Positions 36,471-44,967 of a stretch of DNA of 64,000 nucleotides are shown here, one piece after another. The position numbers were made by a program, and so were the translations under genes. Under the pieces are notes generated by a model, which searched no databases, was not told the DNA's origin, and saw nothing but the letters and a program-made list of their open reading frames with translations. Every line of letters starts with the position of its first letter. The stretch's first letter is position 1. The DNA is from Falsiroseomonas bella (lineage in GTDB: Bacteria > Pseudomonadota > Alphaproteobacteria > Acetobacterales > Acetobacteraceae). The DNA lies in the NCBI RefSeq assembly GCF_003173615.1, contig NZ_QGNA01000005.1, positions 518,976-582,975 of the forward strand, written 5' to 3'.

Positions 36471-37916
36471 TCAGGCCTGCAGCCGCTGCGCCAGCTCGCG
36501 CTTGAGGACCTTGCCCGCGCTGTTGCGCGGCAGCTCGTCCACGACGACGACACGAAGCGGCCATTTCGGCCGCGGCAGCCGATCGCGCGCGAAGCCGAGC
36601 AGCGCCTCCGGGCTCGCGGGACGCTCCAGCCGCACGAAGGCGGCGATCTCCTCGCCGAACTCCGCCGAGGGGATGCCGACGGCCGCGCTCTCGGCAACGT
36701 CGGGATGCGCGTTCAGGACGGCCTCGATGTCGGCCGGGTAGATGTTGATGCCGCCGCGTATGATCATGTCCTTCTGCCGGCCGCGCAGCGTCACGAAGCC
36801 TTCCGCATCCACCGAGGCGAGGTCGCCCGGGTGGAACCAGCCGTCGCGGAAGGCCTCGGCGGAGGCGTCGTCGTCGCGGTGATAGGCGGTGGCGCAGCCG
36901 GGTCCGCGATAGCGGAGCAGCCCGGTCTCGCCGGCTGGCAGTGGCCGGCCGGCCTCGTCCACTACCTCGACCTCCACGCCGAAGACGGGCCGTCCCACCG
37001 TGCCGCCATGCGCACCGAGATCCTCGGGCGCGAGCAGCGACACGCCGCCCCCTTCGGTCGAAGCGTAGTATTCGAAGAAGTTCGGGCACAGGCGGTCGCG
37101 GATCGCCACGCGCTCCTCGGCCGAGAGCGGCGCGCCGGAGGAGAGCAGAAGGTGCAGCCCCCTGAGCGGCGCGAGCGCGGCGTCGTCGAGCGCGAGCAGC
37201 CGGCGGAATTGCGTCGGCACCAGGAACAGGCTTGTGGCGCGCTCGGCGGCGACGCAGGCGATGAGCTCCTCGGGGCCGCAGGGGGGCGGGCGCAGAATCA
37301 CGGTCCCGCCGGAATAGAGCACCGACATCGCGAAGGTGCGTCCGCCGCCGAAATAGAGCGGCGTCGCGGAGACGAAGCGATCCCGTCCGTTCAGGCCGAG
37401 ATTGATCCAATGCGTGCGGAAGCGCGCGAGGAAATGCGCATGCGTGATGAGCGGGCCCTTCGGCCGCCCCGTGGTGCCGGAGGAGAGCGAGAGCACGAAG
37501 GGCAGGCCGGGATCGCTCGGGAAGCGCATCACCGCGGCGACGGCATCCGGCGCTTCCTCCGGCACCAGACAATCGAGGCCTGGCAGCGCGGGCATGTCGG
37601 GCTCCACCAGGACGAGGGAGGCGCCGAAATGCGTGGCGACGTTGCGCTGCTCCTCCGTCGTCCAGCGCACATCCAGCGGCAGGATCGCGATGCCTGCGCG
37701 GGCGAGCGCGTAGAGGGCCACGACATGCTGCGCCGTGTCGTGCAGGCAGACGCCAACGGGCCGGTCCGCGGGCAGGCCCAGCCCGGTGAGCCAGGCGGCC
37801 ATCCGCCGCACGCGCGTGCAGAACTCCGCATGGGTGAGACGGAGCGCACCGTCGATCAGCGCCGGGTGGGTCGGCCGCGCCTTCGCATGGATGTCGAGCG
37901 CATCCGCGAGGCTCAC
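36471..37916 (-). CDS. Acyl-CoA synthetase / AMP-dependent ligase
   Basis: A 481-residue adenylate-forming ligase. Motifs in order are LSLSSGTTGRPKG (A3), YYASTEGGG (A5), GWFHPGDLASVDAEGFV (A7), GRQKDMIIRGGINIYP (A8) and a C-terminal NSAGKVLKREL carrying the catalytic, acetylatable Lys. It activates a carboxylic acid to its CoA thioester. The GTG start forms a GTGA overlap with the amidohydrolase stop and is followed by VSLADALDIHAKARP. It is the last gene of a seven-gene coupled operon, a sensible partner for the acyl-CoA dehydrogenase two genes upstream. Confidence 0.88.
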   Translation of the reverse strand: MSLADALDIHAKARPTHPALIDGALRLTHAEFCTRVRRMAAWLTGLGLPADRPVGVCLHDTAQHVVALYALARAGIAILPLDVRWTTEEQRNVATHFGASLVLVEPDMPALPGLDCLVPEEAPDAVAAVMRFPSDPGLPFVLSLSSGTTGRPKGPLITHAHFLARFRTHWINLGLNGRDRFVSATPLYFGGGRTFAMSVLYSGGTVILRPPPCGPEELIACVAAERATSLFLVPTQFRRLLALDDAALAPLRGLHLLLSSGAPLSAEERVAIRDRLCPNFFEYYASTEGGGVSLLAPEDLGAHGGTVGRPVFGVEVEVVDEAGRPLPAGETGLLRYRGPGCATAYHRDDDASAEAFRDGWFHPGDLASVDAEGFVTLRGRQKDMIIRGGINIYPADIEAVLNAHPDVAESAAVGIPSAEFGEEIAAFVRLERPASPEALLGFARDRLPRPKWPLRVVVVDELPRNSAGKVLKRELAQRLQA

Positions 37917-38782
37917 GACGCCGCACCGTCCAGCTTGTAGACGCGCAGCGCATTGGTGCGCAGGAACTTCTGCCGCACCGGCTCGGGCAGGTTCAGCGCG
38001 TCGATCTCGGCCATGGTGCGGCCGAAGTCGAGCACCGGGAAATCGGTGCCGAAGATCACCTTGTCCTGGCCGTAGCTGCGGATGTAGTGCACGAAGGATT
38101 GCGGCCAGTAGCGCGGGCTGTGCGCGTCGGAGCCGATGAAGACATTCGCGTGCTTCCAGGCCATCGCGATCATCTCGTCGGTCCAGGGAATGCCGACATG
38201 GATGCCGATGATGCGCAGCTCGGGGAAGTCGCAGGCGACCGCATCGAGCGCGATGGGCCGCCCGACGGAGCGCAGCGGATAGGACGGATCGTACACCATG
38301 GATTGCCCGACCTGCAGCTGCACGGGCACGTCGAGCTCCACGCATTTCGCGTAGAACGGGTACCACTTCGCGTGGTCCGGCGGCAGCTCGAACCAGTGCG
38401 GGTAGAAATGCGCGCCGATGAAGCCGTATTCCGTGACCGCGCGCGCGAGTTCGCGCACGCCGCGCATGCCTTCCGTGGGGTCGAGCCCGGCCAGGCCGTG
38501 GAAGCGGTCGGGATGCGCCTGCACCGCCTCCGCGACCAGGCGGTAGTCCACGTGGTAGCAGGCGGGATGGCCGAGCCTTCCGACCTTGGCGGCGATCAGG
38601 AAGGCGCGCTCGATGCCCGCGGCGTCCATGCGCGCGAGCATCTCCTTCAGGCTCAGCCCCTGGAAGGTCTCGGGCTTCACGCGCATCTTGCCGGTGTAGA
38701 AGGCGGTGCGGTCGGGCCGACCCGCGAGCGCCTCCGGCGTCCAGATGTTGACCACGGCGTCGATCGCCCGCAGTGCCGTCAT
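37913..38782 (-). CDS. Amidohydrolase family 2 (ACMSD-like)
   Basis: A 289-residue TIM-barrel hydrolase of the amidohydrolase-2/COG2159 type, a family that includes decarboxylases of aromatic-derived acids and hydrolases. Landmarks are the N-terminal VNIWTPEAL, the FIGAHFYP strand, IIGIHVGIPWTDE (metal His region) and KVIFGTDFPVLDF with a metal-ligand Asp. The first HxH motif is replaced by VNIW, so metal binding may be altered. It overlaps both neighbours by ATGA/GTGA. Confidence 0.8.
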   Translation of the reverse strand: MTALRAIDAVVNIWTPEALAGRPDRTAFYTGKMRVKPETFQGLSLKEMLARMDAAGIERAFLIAAKVGRLGHPACYHVDYRLVAEAVQAHPDRFHGLAGLDPTEGMRGVRELARAVTEYGFIGAHFYPHWFELPPDHAKWYPFYAKCVELDVPVQLQVGQSMVYDPSYPLRSVGRPIALDAVACDFPELRIIGIHVGIPWTDEMIAMAWKHANVFIGSDAHSPRYWPQSFVHYIRSYGQDKVIFGTDFPVLDFGRTMAEIDALNLPEPVRQKFLRTNALRVYKLDGAAS

Positions 38783-39939
38783 GTCGCGTTCCCCGCCAGC
38801 AGTCCCAATTCGCGCGCGATGCCGTCGCGCAGCACCTCGTTCGCGCCTTCGCCGAAGGTGTAGAGGCGCGAATCGCGCCACAGCCGCTGCATGTCGCTGT
38901 CGGCCGCATAGCCGGCGCTGGCCATGACCTGCATGCCCGCATCCGTCACGTCGCGCAGCGTCTCGGTCGCGACGATCTTGGCCTGCGCCGCCTCGCGCCG
39001 GCAGGGCGCGCCCGAACCAATCAGCCGCGCGAGATGCGCAACCATCAGCCGCGACAGGTCCACCCGGATGCGCAGGTCCGCAAGGCGGTGCGCCACCGAC
39101 TGGAAGGTGCCGATCGGCCGGCCGAACTGCACGCGGCTTCGGGCATGGTCCAGCGCAAGGCCGAGCGCGGCCTCCGCCGCGCCCGTCACGGTCGCGGCCA
39201 TCGAGGCGCGCGAGTAGTGCAGCGTGGACATCAGCTGCGCGAAGCCGCGGCCTTCCTCGCCGAGCAGCGCGTCCTCCGGCACCACGACTTCGTCCAGACC
39301 GATGTCGAAGGAGGGCATGCAGTTGTTGCCGATCTTCGGCAGCCGCGTCATCGCGATGCCCGGCGTCGCGGTCGGGACGAGGAACAGCGAGATGCCGCGG
39401 TGCCCCTCGCGCTCGGGCCCGGTGCGCGCGGGCAGGATCAGCCAGCGCGCCGCCTCGGCGTCGCTGATCCAGGTCTTGCGGCCGCTGATGCGCCAGCCGC
39501 CGGGCCCGCGCTCGGCGCGCGTGCGGATCGCGGCGGCGTCGCTGCCGGCCTGCGGCTCGGTCAGCGCCAGCGCGCAGAACGCCTCGCCCGCCATCAGCAC
39601 GGGCAGCAGCGCGGAGCGCTGCGCCGCGCTGCCGTAGGCGAGAAGCGACATCAGGCCGAAGCCGACCACGCGGTTGAAGATGGAGGCGGCCATGTAGGCG
39701 TGCCGGCCGAGCCGCTCCTGCACCAGCGCGACGGTGAGCCACTCCGCGCCGAGCCCGCCCTGCGCCTGCGGCACGGCCAGCGCGAAGAAGCCGGCGCGGC
39801 CCATCTCGGGCAGCAGGTCGTAGGGCGGCACATGCTTCGCGTCGCGCCGCCGGATCTCCTCGGGCGGCAGGGTGCGCCGCAGGAACGCCTCCACCGAGGC
39901 GAGGATCTGCGCCTGCTCCTCCGTGGCGGCGGCGAGCAT
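38779..39939 (-). CDS. Acyl-CoA dehydrogenase family protein
   Basis: A 386-residue FAD-dependent dehydrogenase. It has ALTEPQAGSDAAAIRT and GRKTWISDAEAA (FAD/acyl binding), QFGRPIGTFQSVAHRLAD, and the C-terminal FGEGANEVLRDGIAREL, which holds the catalytic Glu. It introduces a double bond into an acyl-CoA. The ATG was chosen because AGGTG is 8 bases upstream; a GTG three codons earlier would overlap the permease stop as GTGA and is a fair alternative. Confidence 0.87.
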   Translation of the reverse strand: MLAAATEEQAQILASVEAFLRRTLPPEEIRRRDAKHVPPYDLLPEMGRAGFFALAVPQAQGGLGAEWLTVALVQERLGRHAYMAASIFNRVVGFGLMSLLAYGSAAQRSALLPVLMAGEAFCALALTEPQAGSDAAAIRTRAERGPGGWRISGRKTWISDAEAARWLILPARTGPEREGHRGISLFLVPTATPGIAMTRLPKIGNNCMPSFDIGLDEVVVPEDALLGEEGRGFAQLMSTLHYSRASMAATVTGAAEAALGLALDHARSRVQFGRPIGTFQSVAHRLADLRIRVDLSRLMVAHLARLIGSGAPCRREAAQAKIVATETLRDVTDAGMQVMASAGYAADSDMQRLWRDSRLYTFGEGANEVLRDGIARELGLLAGNAT

Positions 39940-39944
39940 GCGCG

Positions 39945-40781
39945 TCACACCTTCAGCCGCGCGGAGGCGTGCCAGGGGATCAGCATCCGCCGCAGCGCGC
40001 CGATCGAGAAGTAGAAGGTGAAGCCGAGGATGGACATGTGCATCAGCACGGCGAACATGCCGTCCGTCTCGAAGGCGTTGAGGCGGGCGATGAGCAGGTG
40101 GCCGAGGCCGGAACTGCCGCCGAGATACTCGCCGACGATCGCGCCGATGATCGCCAGCACGATGCCGACCTCGAGCCCCGTCAGGATGTAGGGCAGCGCC
40201 GAGGGCAGCTCCAGCCGCCGGAACACCTGCCAGCGGCTGGCGTTCAGCGACACCATCACGTCGCGGTGGCCCTCGTCGATGGACTTCACGCCGAGCGCGG
40301 TGTTGGTGAGGATCGGGAAGAAGGAGAGCACCGCCGCGACAATCACCTTGGAGGTGATGCCGAAGCCGAACCACAGGACGAACAGCGGAACCAGCGCGAC
40401 CTTGGGGATGACCTGGGTCGCGACGATGAAGGGATTGAGCGTCAGCTCCAGCCAGCGCGCGCGCGCGATCAGCACGCCGAGGCCGATGCCGAGCACACAG
40501 GCATAGGCGAAGCCGGTGAGCGTCGCATAGACCGTCATCCAGGTGTGGTGCCAGGCGCGCGGGTCGCGGAGCAGTTCCAGCCAGGCCTGCCAGACCGCGC
40601 CCGGCCGCGGCAGGATCAGCGGCGAGACACCGGCGAGCCGGACATAGAGGTCCCAGGCGAGGATCAGCAGCCCGGCCAGGACCGGCGTGGTGATCCACGG
40701 CAGCGCGCGATCCGTCATCCGCCGGCGGCGCGCGAGGGCGGCGGAGGGCGGGAGCGACGCGGCGCGCGCGTCATCGGGCAT
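39945..40781 (-). CDS. ABC transporter permease, SsuC/TauC type
   Basis: A 278-residue permease with about six hydrophobic segments. The EAA-like loop is present as LNASRWQVFRRLELPSALPYILTGLEVG. This class handles taurine, sulfonates, thiamine precursors, riboflavin or aromatic acids. The gene overlaps the ATPase gene by 11 bases and directly precedes the acyl-CoA dehydrogenase. Confidence 0.9.
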   Translation of the reverse strand: MPDDARAASLPPSAALARRRRMTDRALPWITTPVLAGLLILAWDLYVRLAGVSPLILPRPGAVWQAWLELLRDPRAWHHTWMTVYATLTGFAYACVLGIGLGVLIARARWLELTLNPFIVATQVIPKVALVPLFVLWFGFGITSKVIVAAVLSFFPILTNTALGVKSIDEGHRDVMVSLNASRWQVFRRLELPSALPYILTGLEVGIVLAIIGAIVGEYLGGSSGLGHLLIARLNAFETDGMFAVLMHMSILGFTFYFSIGALRRMLIPWHASARLKV

Positions 40782-41589
40782 GGCCGGATCCTTCCTCGCC
40801 GATCTCGTTGAGCCGATGGCGAAGGCCGCGCACGATGGCCTGGAACTCAGCGCTCGACTGCAGGTCAGGCATGCGGGGGCGCGCGAAGGCGATCCGCTCG
40901 ATCCTGTCCACGCGGCCCGGACGGGGTGAGAGCAGCACGACGCGGTCGGCGAGGAACACCGCCTCCGCGATGGAGTGGGTGACCAGCACGATCGTCTTCC
41001 GCGTCTCCAGCCAGATACGCTGGAGTTCCATGTTCATCGCCTCGCGCGTCATCGCGTCGAGCGCGCCGAAAGGCTCGTCCATCAGCAGGATGCGCGGCTC
41101 GTAGGACAGGGCGCGGGCAATCGCGGCGCGCTGACGCATGCCGCCCGAGAGCTCCCGCGGCCAGCGCTTGCCGAAGCCCTCGATCCCGACGAGCCGCATC
41201 AGCGCGGCGGCGCGCGCGCGGCGCTCGGGCGCGGGCACGCCCTTCAGCTCGAGCGGCAGCGCGATGTTCTTCTCGATGGAGAGCCAGGGGAACAGGTTGG
41301 CGTCCTGGAACACCATGCCGAGTTCCGACAGCGCCTGCGCCTGGCGCTGGCCGTTGCGCCAGAGGCTCTTGCCCTCGATTGCGATCTCGCCCGAACTGGG
41401 CTCGATCAGGCCGCCGATCATGCGCAGCATCGTGGTCTTGCCGCAGCCGGACGGCCCGAGCAGCACGAGGAACTCGCCATCCGCCACCGCAAGGTCGGTG
41501 CGCGCCAGCGCGTGCACGGGCTCGTCGCGCGTGCCGTACCACTTCTCGACCGCGCCGAAGGCGATGGCGGGGTGGACAGCTTCGGCCAT
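40771..41589 (-). CDS. ABC transporter ATPase, SsuB/TauB type
   Basis: A 272-residue ATPase. Walker A is GPSGCGKTT, the signature is LSGGMRQR, and Walker B is ILLMDEPFGALDAMTRE with the typical D-loop. The H-loop is VTHSIAEAVFLADRV. GGGAGAGAG precedes the ATG; upstream in-frame codons give a basic low-complexity tail and were rejected. It pairs with the permease gene that it overlaps. Confidence 0.92.
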   Translation of the reverse strand: MAEAVHPAIAFGAVEKWYGTRDEPVHALARTDLAVADGEFLVLLGPSGCGKTTMLRMIGGLIEPSSGEIAIEGKSLWRNGQRQAQALSELGMVFQDANLFPWLSIEKNIALPLELKGVPAPERRARAAALMRLVGIEGFGKRWPRELSGGMRQRAAIARALSYEPRILLMDEPFGALDAMTREAMNMELQRIWLETRKTIVLVTHSIAEAVFLADRVVLLSPRPGRVDRIERIAFARPRMPDLQSSAEFQAIVRGLRHRLNEIGEEGSGHAR

Positions 41590-41661
41590 TCTCTCTCCCG
41601 GCGGGGCGCCGCTCCGTCTTCGCCGATCGTCGCGCGGCGGGGCATGGCTGTCCATGCCCCG

Positions 41662-42291
41662 TCAGGACGGCGGGAAAAGCGCCTCCCCTGCGGCGATCGC
41701 CGCCACCGCGTCGCGCGCCGCGACAATGCGTGCGAAGCCGAAGGCCATCGCATCGAGCGAGGCGGCGTGGCGGGCGGCGTCGAAATCCGCGACAGCCTCC
41801 CGCACGACGAAGGTGCGGATGTCGCGCTGCGCCGCGTCGCGCACCGAGGATTCGACGCACATCGAGGTGGTCACGCCGCCGACCATCAGCGCGCGGATGC
41901 CGCGTGCGGCGAGGACGATGTCGAGCGGCGTGCCGAAGAAGGCCGAGTAGCGTGGCTTGTCGATGATGGTGTCGGCAGGATCCACGCCGGCTTCGGCCGG
42001 GATCTCCACATCCGCGCTGCCGCGCGCGAGCGCCCCGATCTCGCCGAGGCGCGGGCGGAGCTCGGTGGTGAGCAGGCCGCCATCGGCATGGTCGGCGCGC
42101 AGCACGTGGCGCGTCCAGATAACCGGCATGCCGGCGGCACGCGCGGCGTGGGCCAGCGCGTAGCCCTCGCGCGCCGCCGCCGCGCAGGCCGAAACGTCGC
42201 GCCCCTGCGCCGCCACGAACCCCGCCGGATGAAGGAAGCCGCGCTGCAGGTCCACCAGCAGCAGCGCCGCCTCGGCGCGCCGGAACCGCAT
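41662..42291 (-). CDS. Isochorismatase-like cysteine hydrolase
   Basis: A 209-residue cysteine hydrolase with the complete triad: Asp in VDLQRGF (14), Lys in DKPRYSAF (112) and Cys in GVTTSMCVESS (145). Relatives include maleamate and N-carbamoylsarcosine amidohydrolases and biuret hydrolase. Being within a transport operon, it probably removes ammonia or CO2 from a nitrogenous intermediate; this is inference. The start shares a base with the stop of the binding-protein gene upstream. Confidence 0.85.
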   Translation of the reverse strand: MRFRRAEAALLLVDLQRGFLHPAGFVAAQGRDVSACAAAAREGYALAHAARAAGMPVIWTRHVLRADHADGGLLTTELRPRLGEIGALARGSADVEIPAEAGVDPADTIIDKPRYSAFFGTPLDIVLAARGIRALMVGGVTTSMCVESSVRDAAQRDIRTFVVREAVADFDAARHAASLDAMAFGFARIVAARDAVAAIAAGEALFPPS

Positions 42292-43310
42292 CAGCCGCGC
42301 GCGCGCTCCACGAACTCGTTGGTGTAGAGCGCGTCGGCGCGGCCGCCCGCCGGCGCGAACCCGGCGGCCGCCATCAGGTCGTAGCCGCGCTGCCAGCGAT
42401 CAGGCACGTTGCGCAGCAGGTTCTCGCGCCCGGCGGTCAGCCAGAACTGCATCTCGTTGCGCAGGATCGCCGGCGCGAGCGCGGCGTTGCGCATCTCCGC
42501 GATCTCGAAGCCGCGGATGTTGGCCAGGGTGCGCGAAAGGTCGGTGTCGGCCAGCATGTCCTGGAGCGAGCGGCGCACGGCGCGCAGGAAGCGCACCACC
42601 ATGTCGCCATTCTGCGCGACCGTCGCGCGGCGCGCGATGTAGCACTGGCCCGGGATCGGGGCGACGTCGTCGGTGTTCCACGCGACATGCGGCGTGTTCG
42701 ACGCCTGCAGCGCGACCGGCACGCCGGCCGAGACGATGTAGGCGTCGATCCGGCCCTGCTCGATCAGTTGCAGCCCGGCCGGCGAGTTCGGCGCCGTCTG
42801 CCGCGCGACGCGGGTCCGGTCGACGCCGCGCGCCTGCAGCATCACGTCCAGCACGATCTCCGTCGCCCCGCCGACGGATAGGATCCCGATGGTCTTTCCC
42901 GCCATCTCCTCCGGCGTGCGGATGGGGCGGCTCGTCGGGCTGATCACGTAGAAGGGCGAGCCCTGGCTGATCGTCGCCACCGCGATCAGCTCCTGCCCGC
43001 CGGGACGCGAGGAAGCGCGGATATGGTCGCCGACGCCGGTGCGCGACAGCAGCGCGCCGCCGCCCACGATCTGCTGCACCGCCATCGCGGAACCGCGCCC
43101 CTGCTCGACGGTGACGTCCAGCCCTTCCCGCTCGAAGTAGCCGCCGCCTTTCGCATTCAGCACGTCGACGAAGGCGAGGATGTAGGCGAAGGGCGTCACG
43201 AAGGTCATCGCGCGCGCGCCCTGCGCCCGGGCGTCGCGGAGCGTGATGCCTGCGACGCTGCCGCCCGCAAGGGCAAGCGCGGCGCGACGCGTCACCGGAA
43301 AGCGGGACAT
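42291..43310 (-). CDS. ABC substrate-binding protein, NMT1/SsuA type
   Basis: A 339-residue periplasmic protein with a twin-arginine-type signal (VTRRAALALAGGSVAG). The mature domain has the NMT1 layout: an early YFEREGLDVTVEQGRGSAMAVQQIVGG, GKTIGILSVGGATEIVLDVML, and GLQLIEQGRIDAYIVSAGVPVAL. GAGGAG precedes the ATG by about 6 bases. It is the first gene of the seven-gene operon that ends with the ligase. The NMT1 fold is shared with the unrelated-in-sequence PhtD-like protein. Confidence 0.88.
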   Translation of the reverse strand: MSRFPVTRRAALALAGGSVAGITLRDARAQGARAMTFVTPFAYILAFVDVLNAKGGGYFEREGLDVTVEQGRGSAMAVQQIVGGGALLSRTGVGDHIRASSRPGGQELIAVATISQGSPFYVISPTSRPIRTPEEMAGKTIGILSVGGATEIVLDVMLQARGVDRTRVARQTAPNSPAGLQLIEQGRIDAYIVSAGVPVALQASNTPHVAWNTDDVAPIPGQCYIARRATVAQNGDMVVRFLRAVRRSLQDMLADTDLSRTLANIRGFEIAEMRNAALAPAILRNEMQFWLTAGRENLLRNVPDRWQRGYDLMAAAGFAPAGGRADALYTNEFVERARG

Positions 43311-43340
43311 GACATTCTCCTCAACGGCCTTCCGGTGACG
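43290..43340 (-). promoter_or_regulatory. Leader hairpin enclosing the ribosome site of the binding-protein gene
   Basis: An 11-bp inverted repeat, CGTCACCGGAA at 43290-43300 and TTCCGGTGACG at 43330-43340, encloses the GAGGAG and the ATG of the first gene of the operon. In the mRNA it could fold so that the initiation site is in the 29-nt loop, a possible translational control point. There is no experimental support. Confidence 0.3.
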
Positions 43341-43496
43341 TTGAAGTGCGGGCCGCTCGTCGTCAACGGGGTGCGCCCGTCCGCCGCGCAAGCGCTCGTG
43401 TCCGCAGCGGGAACGGACGGCGCAGCAGGTCGGGCGCCCCGGCCGATGTCGGCATCCCGTGGCGCGGTGAGCAGCGGGACGCGGCCAGGAACAACG

Positions 43497-43850
43497 TCAC
43501 GGTCGCGGCGGGCTATAGAGCAGCCAATCGACGCCTTCGCTGAGCGTCGCGCCGCCGCCGATGTTGCCGATCGTCACCGCAATGAGATTGCTTGCGGCGC
43601 CGACGAGCCAGATGCGGAAAGGCAGCCGCATCCAGTTGCACGTCTCGCCAGAAGCCATCGGCAGCCAGGAACTTGATGGGCAGTCCGAAGCTGAGGAAGT
43701 GCATGTTCGCGACCGCGTGCTCGAACCCCGCTGCCACAAAGCCGGCGATCGGCAGCACGAGCATGATCAGGCGGTGGGCGGGAAGGCGGCTGGAAAGCGC
43801 GGAGGAGAACCATGCGCACGCGGCGCGCGCGGCAAGCGAAGTTTTGCCGG
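43497..43850 (-). pseudogene. Broken formate/nitrite transporter (FNT) gene
   Basis: Two adjoining minus-strand frames carry consecutive FNT-family pieces. The first gives KTSLAARAACAWF and GFVAAGFEHAVANMHF (the FNT signature around GFEHSVANM). The second gives IWLVGAASNLIAVTIGNIGGG, the NLIPVTLGNIIGG signature. They are shifted relative to each other near 43640-43680, and the N-terminal half of the gene is absent beyond about 43850. It therefore cannot make an intact channel. It lies beside the NO module, where a nitrite/formate channel would be at home. Confidence 0.7.
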
Positions 43851-43935
43851 CCGACCGGGCCGCCGGCGCGACGCGGCTCGTCGTCTGCGACCTGTCCGCG
43901 GCGCCGCATCTCGACCTCGCGGCGCGGGTGAAGCA
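43850..43935 (+). pseudogene. Possible STAS-domain remnant of a SulP transporter
   Basis: A short frame reads TRLVVCDLSAAPHLDLA, resembling the VVCDLS...P.VDLAG strand-helix of SulP STAS domains. It begins about where the broken FNT gene stops matching. Only about 30 residues match, so chance is possible. A further unassigned short frame of 42 codons follows (43978-44106). Confidence 0.25.
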
Positions 43936-44129
43936 TGGCCGCGTGGCCCCGCGCCCCAGGAGGGGCAGACCAACCGCATGACGGCGCTCACGGCGAGCGG
44001 CGACGGCTTCTCCGCCACGCTGCAAAATTCGATCGGCACCCGCGTGGTGGTGACCGGCCGCATGCCGGACGGCCACACCGTCCAGGCGCGCGAGGTCATG
44101 TCGTAACGAGCGGTGACCCGCGCGCGCAT

Positions 44130-44783
44130 TCAGGGCGGGAGGGGCCAGGGTGGAACCCCGATCACCGCGGCATGGCTTGCGGCCAGCGCGGCCCACAGCG
44201 CGAGCCCGGCGGCCAGCCGCGCCGGCGCCAGCCGGGCCGGGCCGCGCGGCAGCAGCGCGTCAAAGCGCCCCGTCCCCCATCGCCGCCGCCGCCGTGCATC
44301 GAGCGCGCGCATCCCGAGCAGGCTGATCGCCGCGAAAGGCCCGAACAGCAGCACATGCGCCAGGTCCCCGTTCGGCAGCAGATGCGCGCCCGACCAAAGC
44401 GCGAGGGCGAGCAGCACCGGATGGCGGGTCAGCGCCAGCACGCCCGGGCGCGCCGGGTCGTAGCGGTCGTTGCGCGCCCCGGCGATCGAGAACGGGTTCG
44501 GCACCGCGACGCCCAGCGCGGCCAGCAGGCAGGCCGCGACCATCGCCACGTTCACCACCCAGGCCTGCCACCAGGCCCAGCCCCAGACCGGCACGAAGGG
44601 CGCCCGGCCCGCCGCGCCGATCATCCAGGCCAGGATGAGGATCGACAGCGCGCTGTAGGCGGCCAGGAAGGCGCGCTCGCCCACGACGTCCACGATCGGC
44701 CCGCGCAGCGCCGGGCGCGCCGGCAGCATGTGGCTGGCCAGGAAGACCGCCCAGGCCGCGGCGTATTCGCCCCAGCCGCCCAT
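44130..44783 (-). CDS. nnrU: NnrU family membrane protein
   Basis: A 217-residue inner-membrane protein of the NnrU family, associated with nitric-oxide and denitrification regulons. About five to six hydrophobic segments are present. The family-like block is RPGVLALTRHPVLLALALWSGAHLLPNGD, and the start resembles FLASHMLPARPALRG. Its exact activity is unknown. It sits at the left end of the NO module, in the same orientation as the genes for MogA, RIC and the haemoglobin. Confidence 0.85.
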   Translation of the reverse strand: MGGWGEYAAAWAVFLASHMLPARPALRGPIVDVVGERAFLAAYSALSILILAWMIGAAGRAPFVPVWGWAWWQAWVVNVAMVAACLLAALGVAVPNPFSIAGARNDRYDPARPGVLALTRHPVLLALALWSGAHLLPNGDLAHVLLFGPFAAISLLGMRALDARRRRRWGTGRFDALLPRGPARLAPARLAAGLALWAALAASHAAVIGVPPWPLPP

Positions 44784-44897
44784 CAGCCCGGCTTCCCGTT
44801 TGGCCTCGGCGGCCGCGCCAGAACAGCGCCCGTTCGAGTGGAACCGAGCCGCGGTTGCGCCGAACGGGCATAAGCTGCTCCGGGATCATTGTTTCCA

Positions 44898-44944
44898 GAG
44901 CACGACCTGCCGATCGACTGGTTGCAGTCGATCGGAACGTGCTC
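44898..44944 (-). repeat. Imperfect inverted repeat between MogA-like and NnrU genes
   Basis: GAGCACG...CCGATCGACT pairs with AGTCGATCGG...CGTGCTC around a short loop, giving a long stem with a bulge. It lies 3' of the MogA-type gene. No T-run follows on the minus strand, so intrinsic termination is doubtful; it could be a processing or stability element. Confidence 0.45.
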
Positions 44945-44967
44945 CAGGGCGAGAGCGACGCCCGCCA

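Noticed and set aside
43978..44106. 42-codon frame (MTALTASGDGF...) with AGGAGG about 14 bases upstream
   Set aside because: Spacing is poor, no family recognised, and it lies in a decayed junction; noted only as possible remnant.
44898..44944. Inverted repeat as an intrinsic terminator
   Set aside because: No T-tract on either strand and the stem is bulged; kept as a repeat only.
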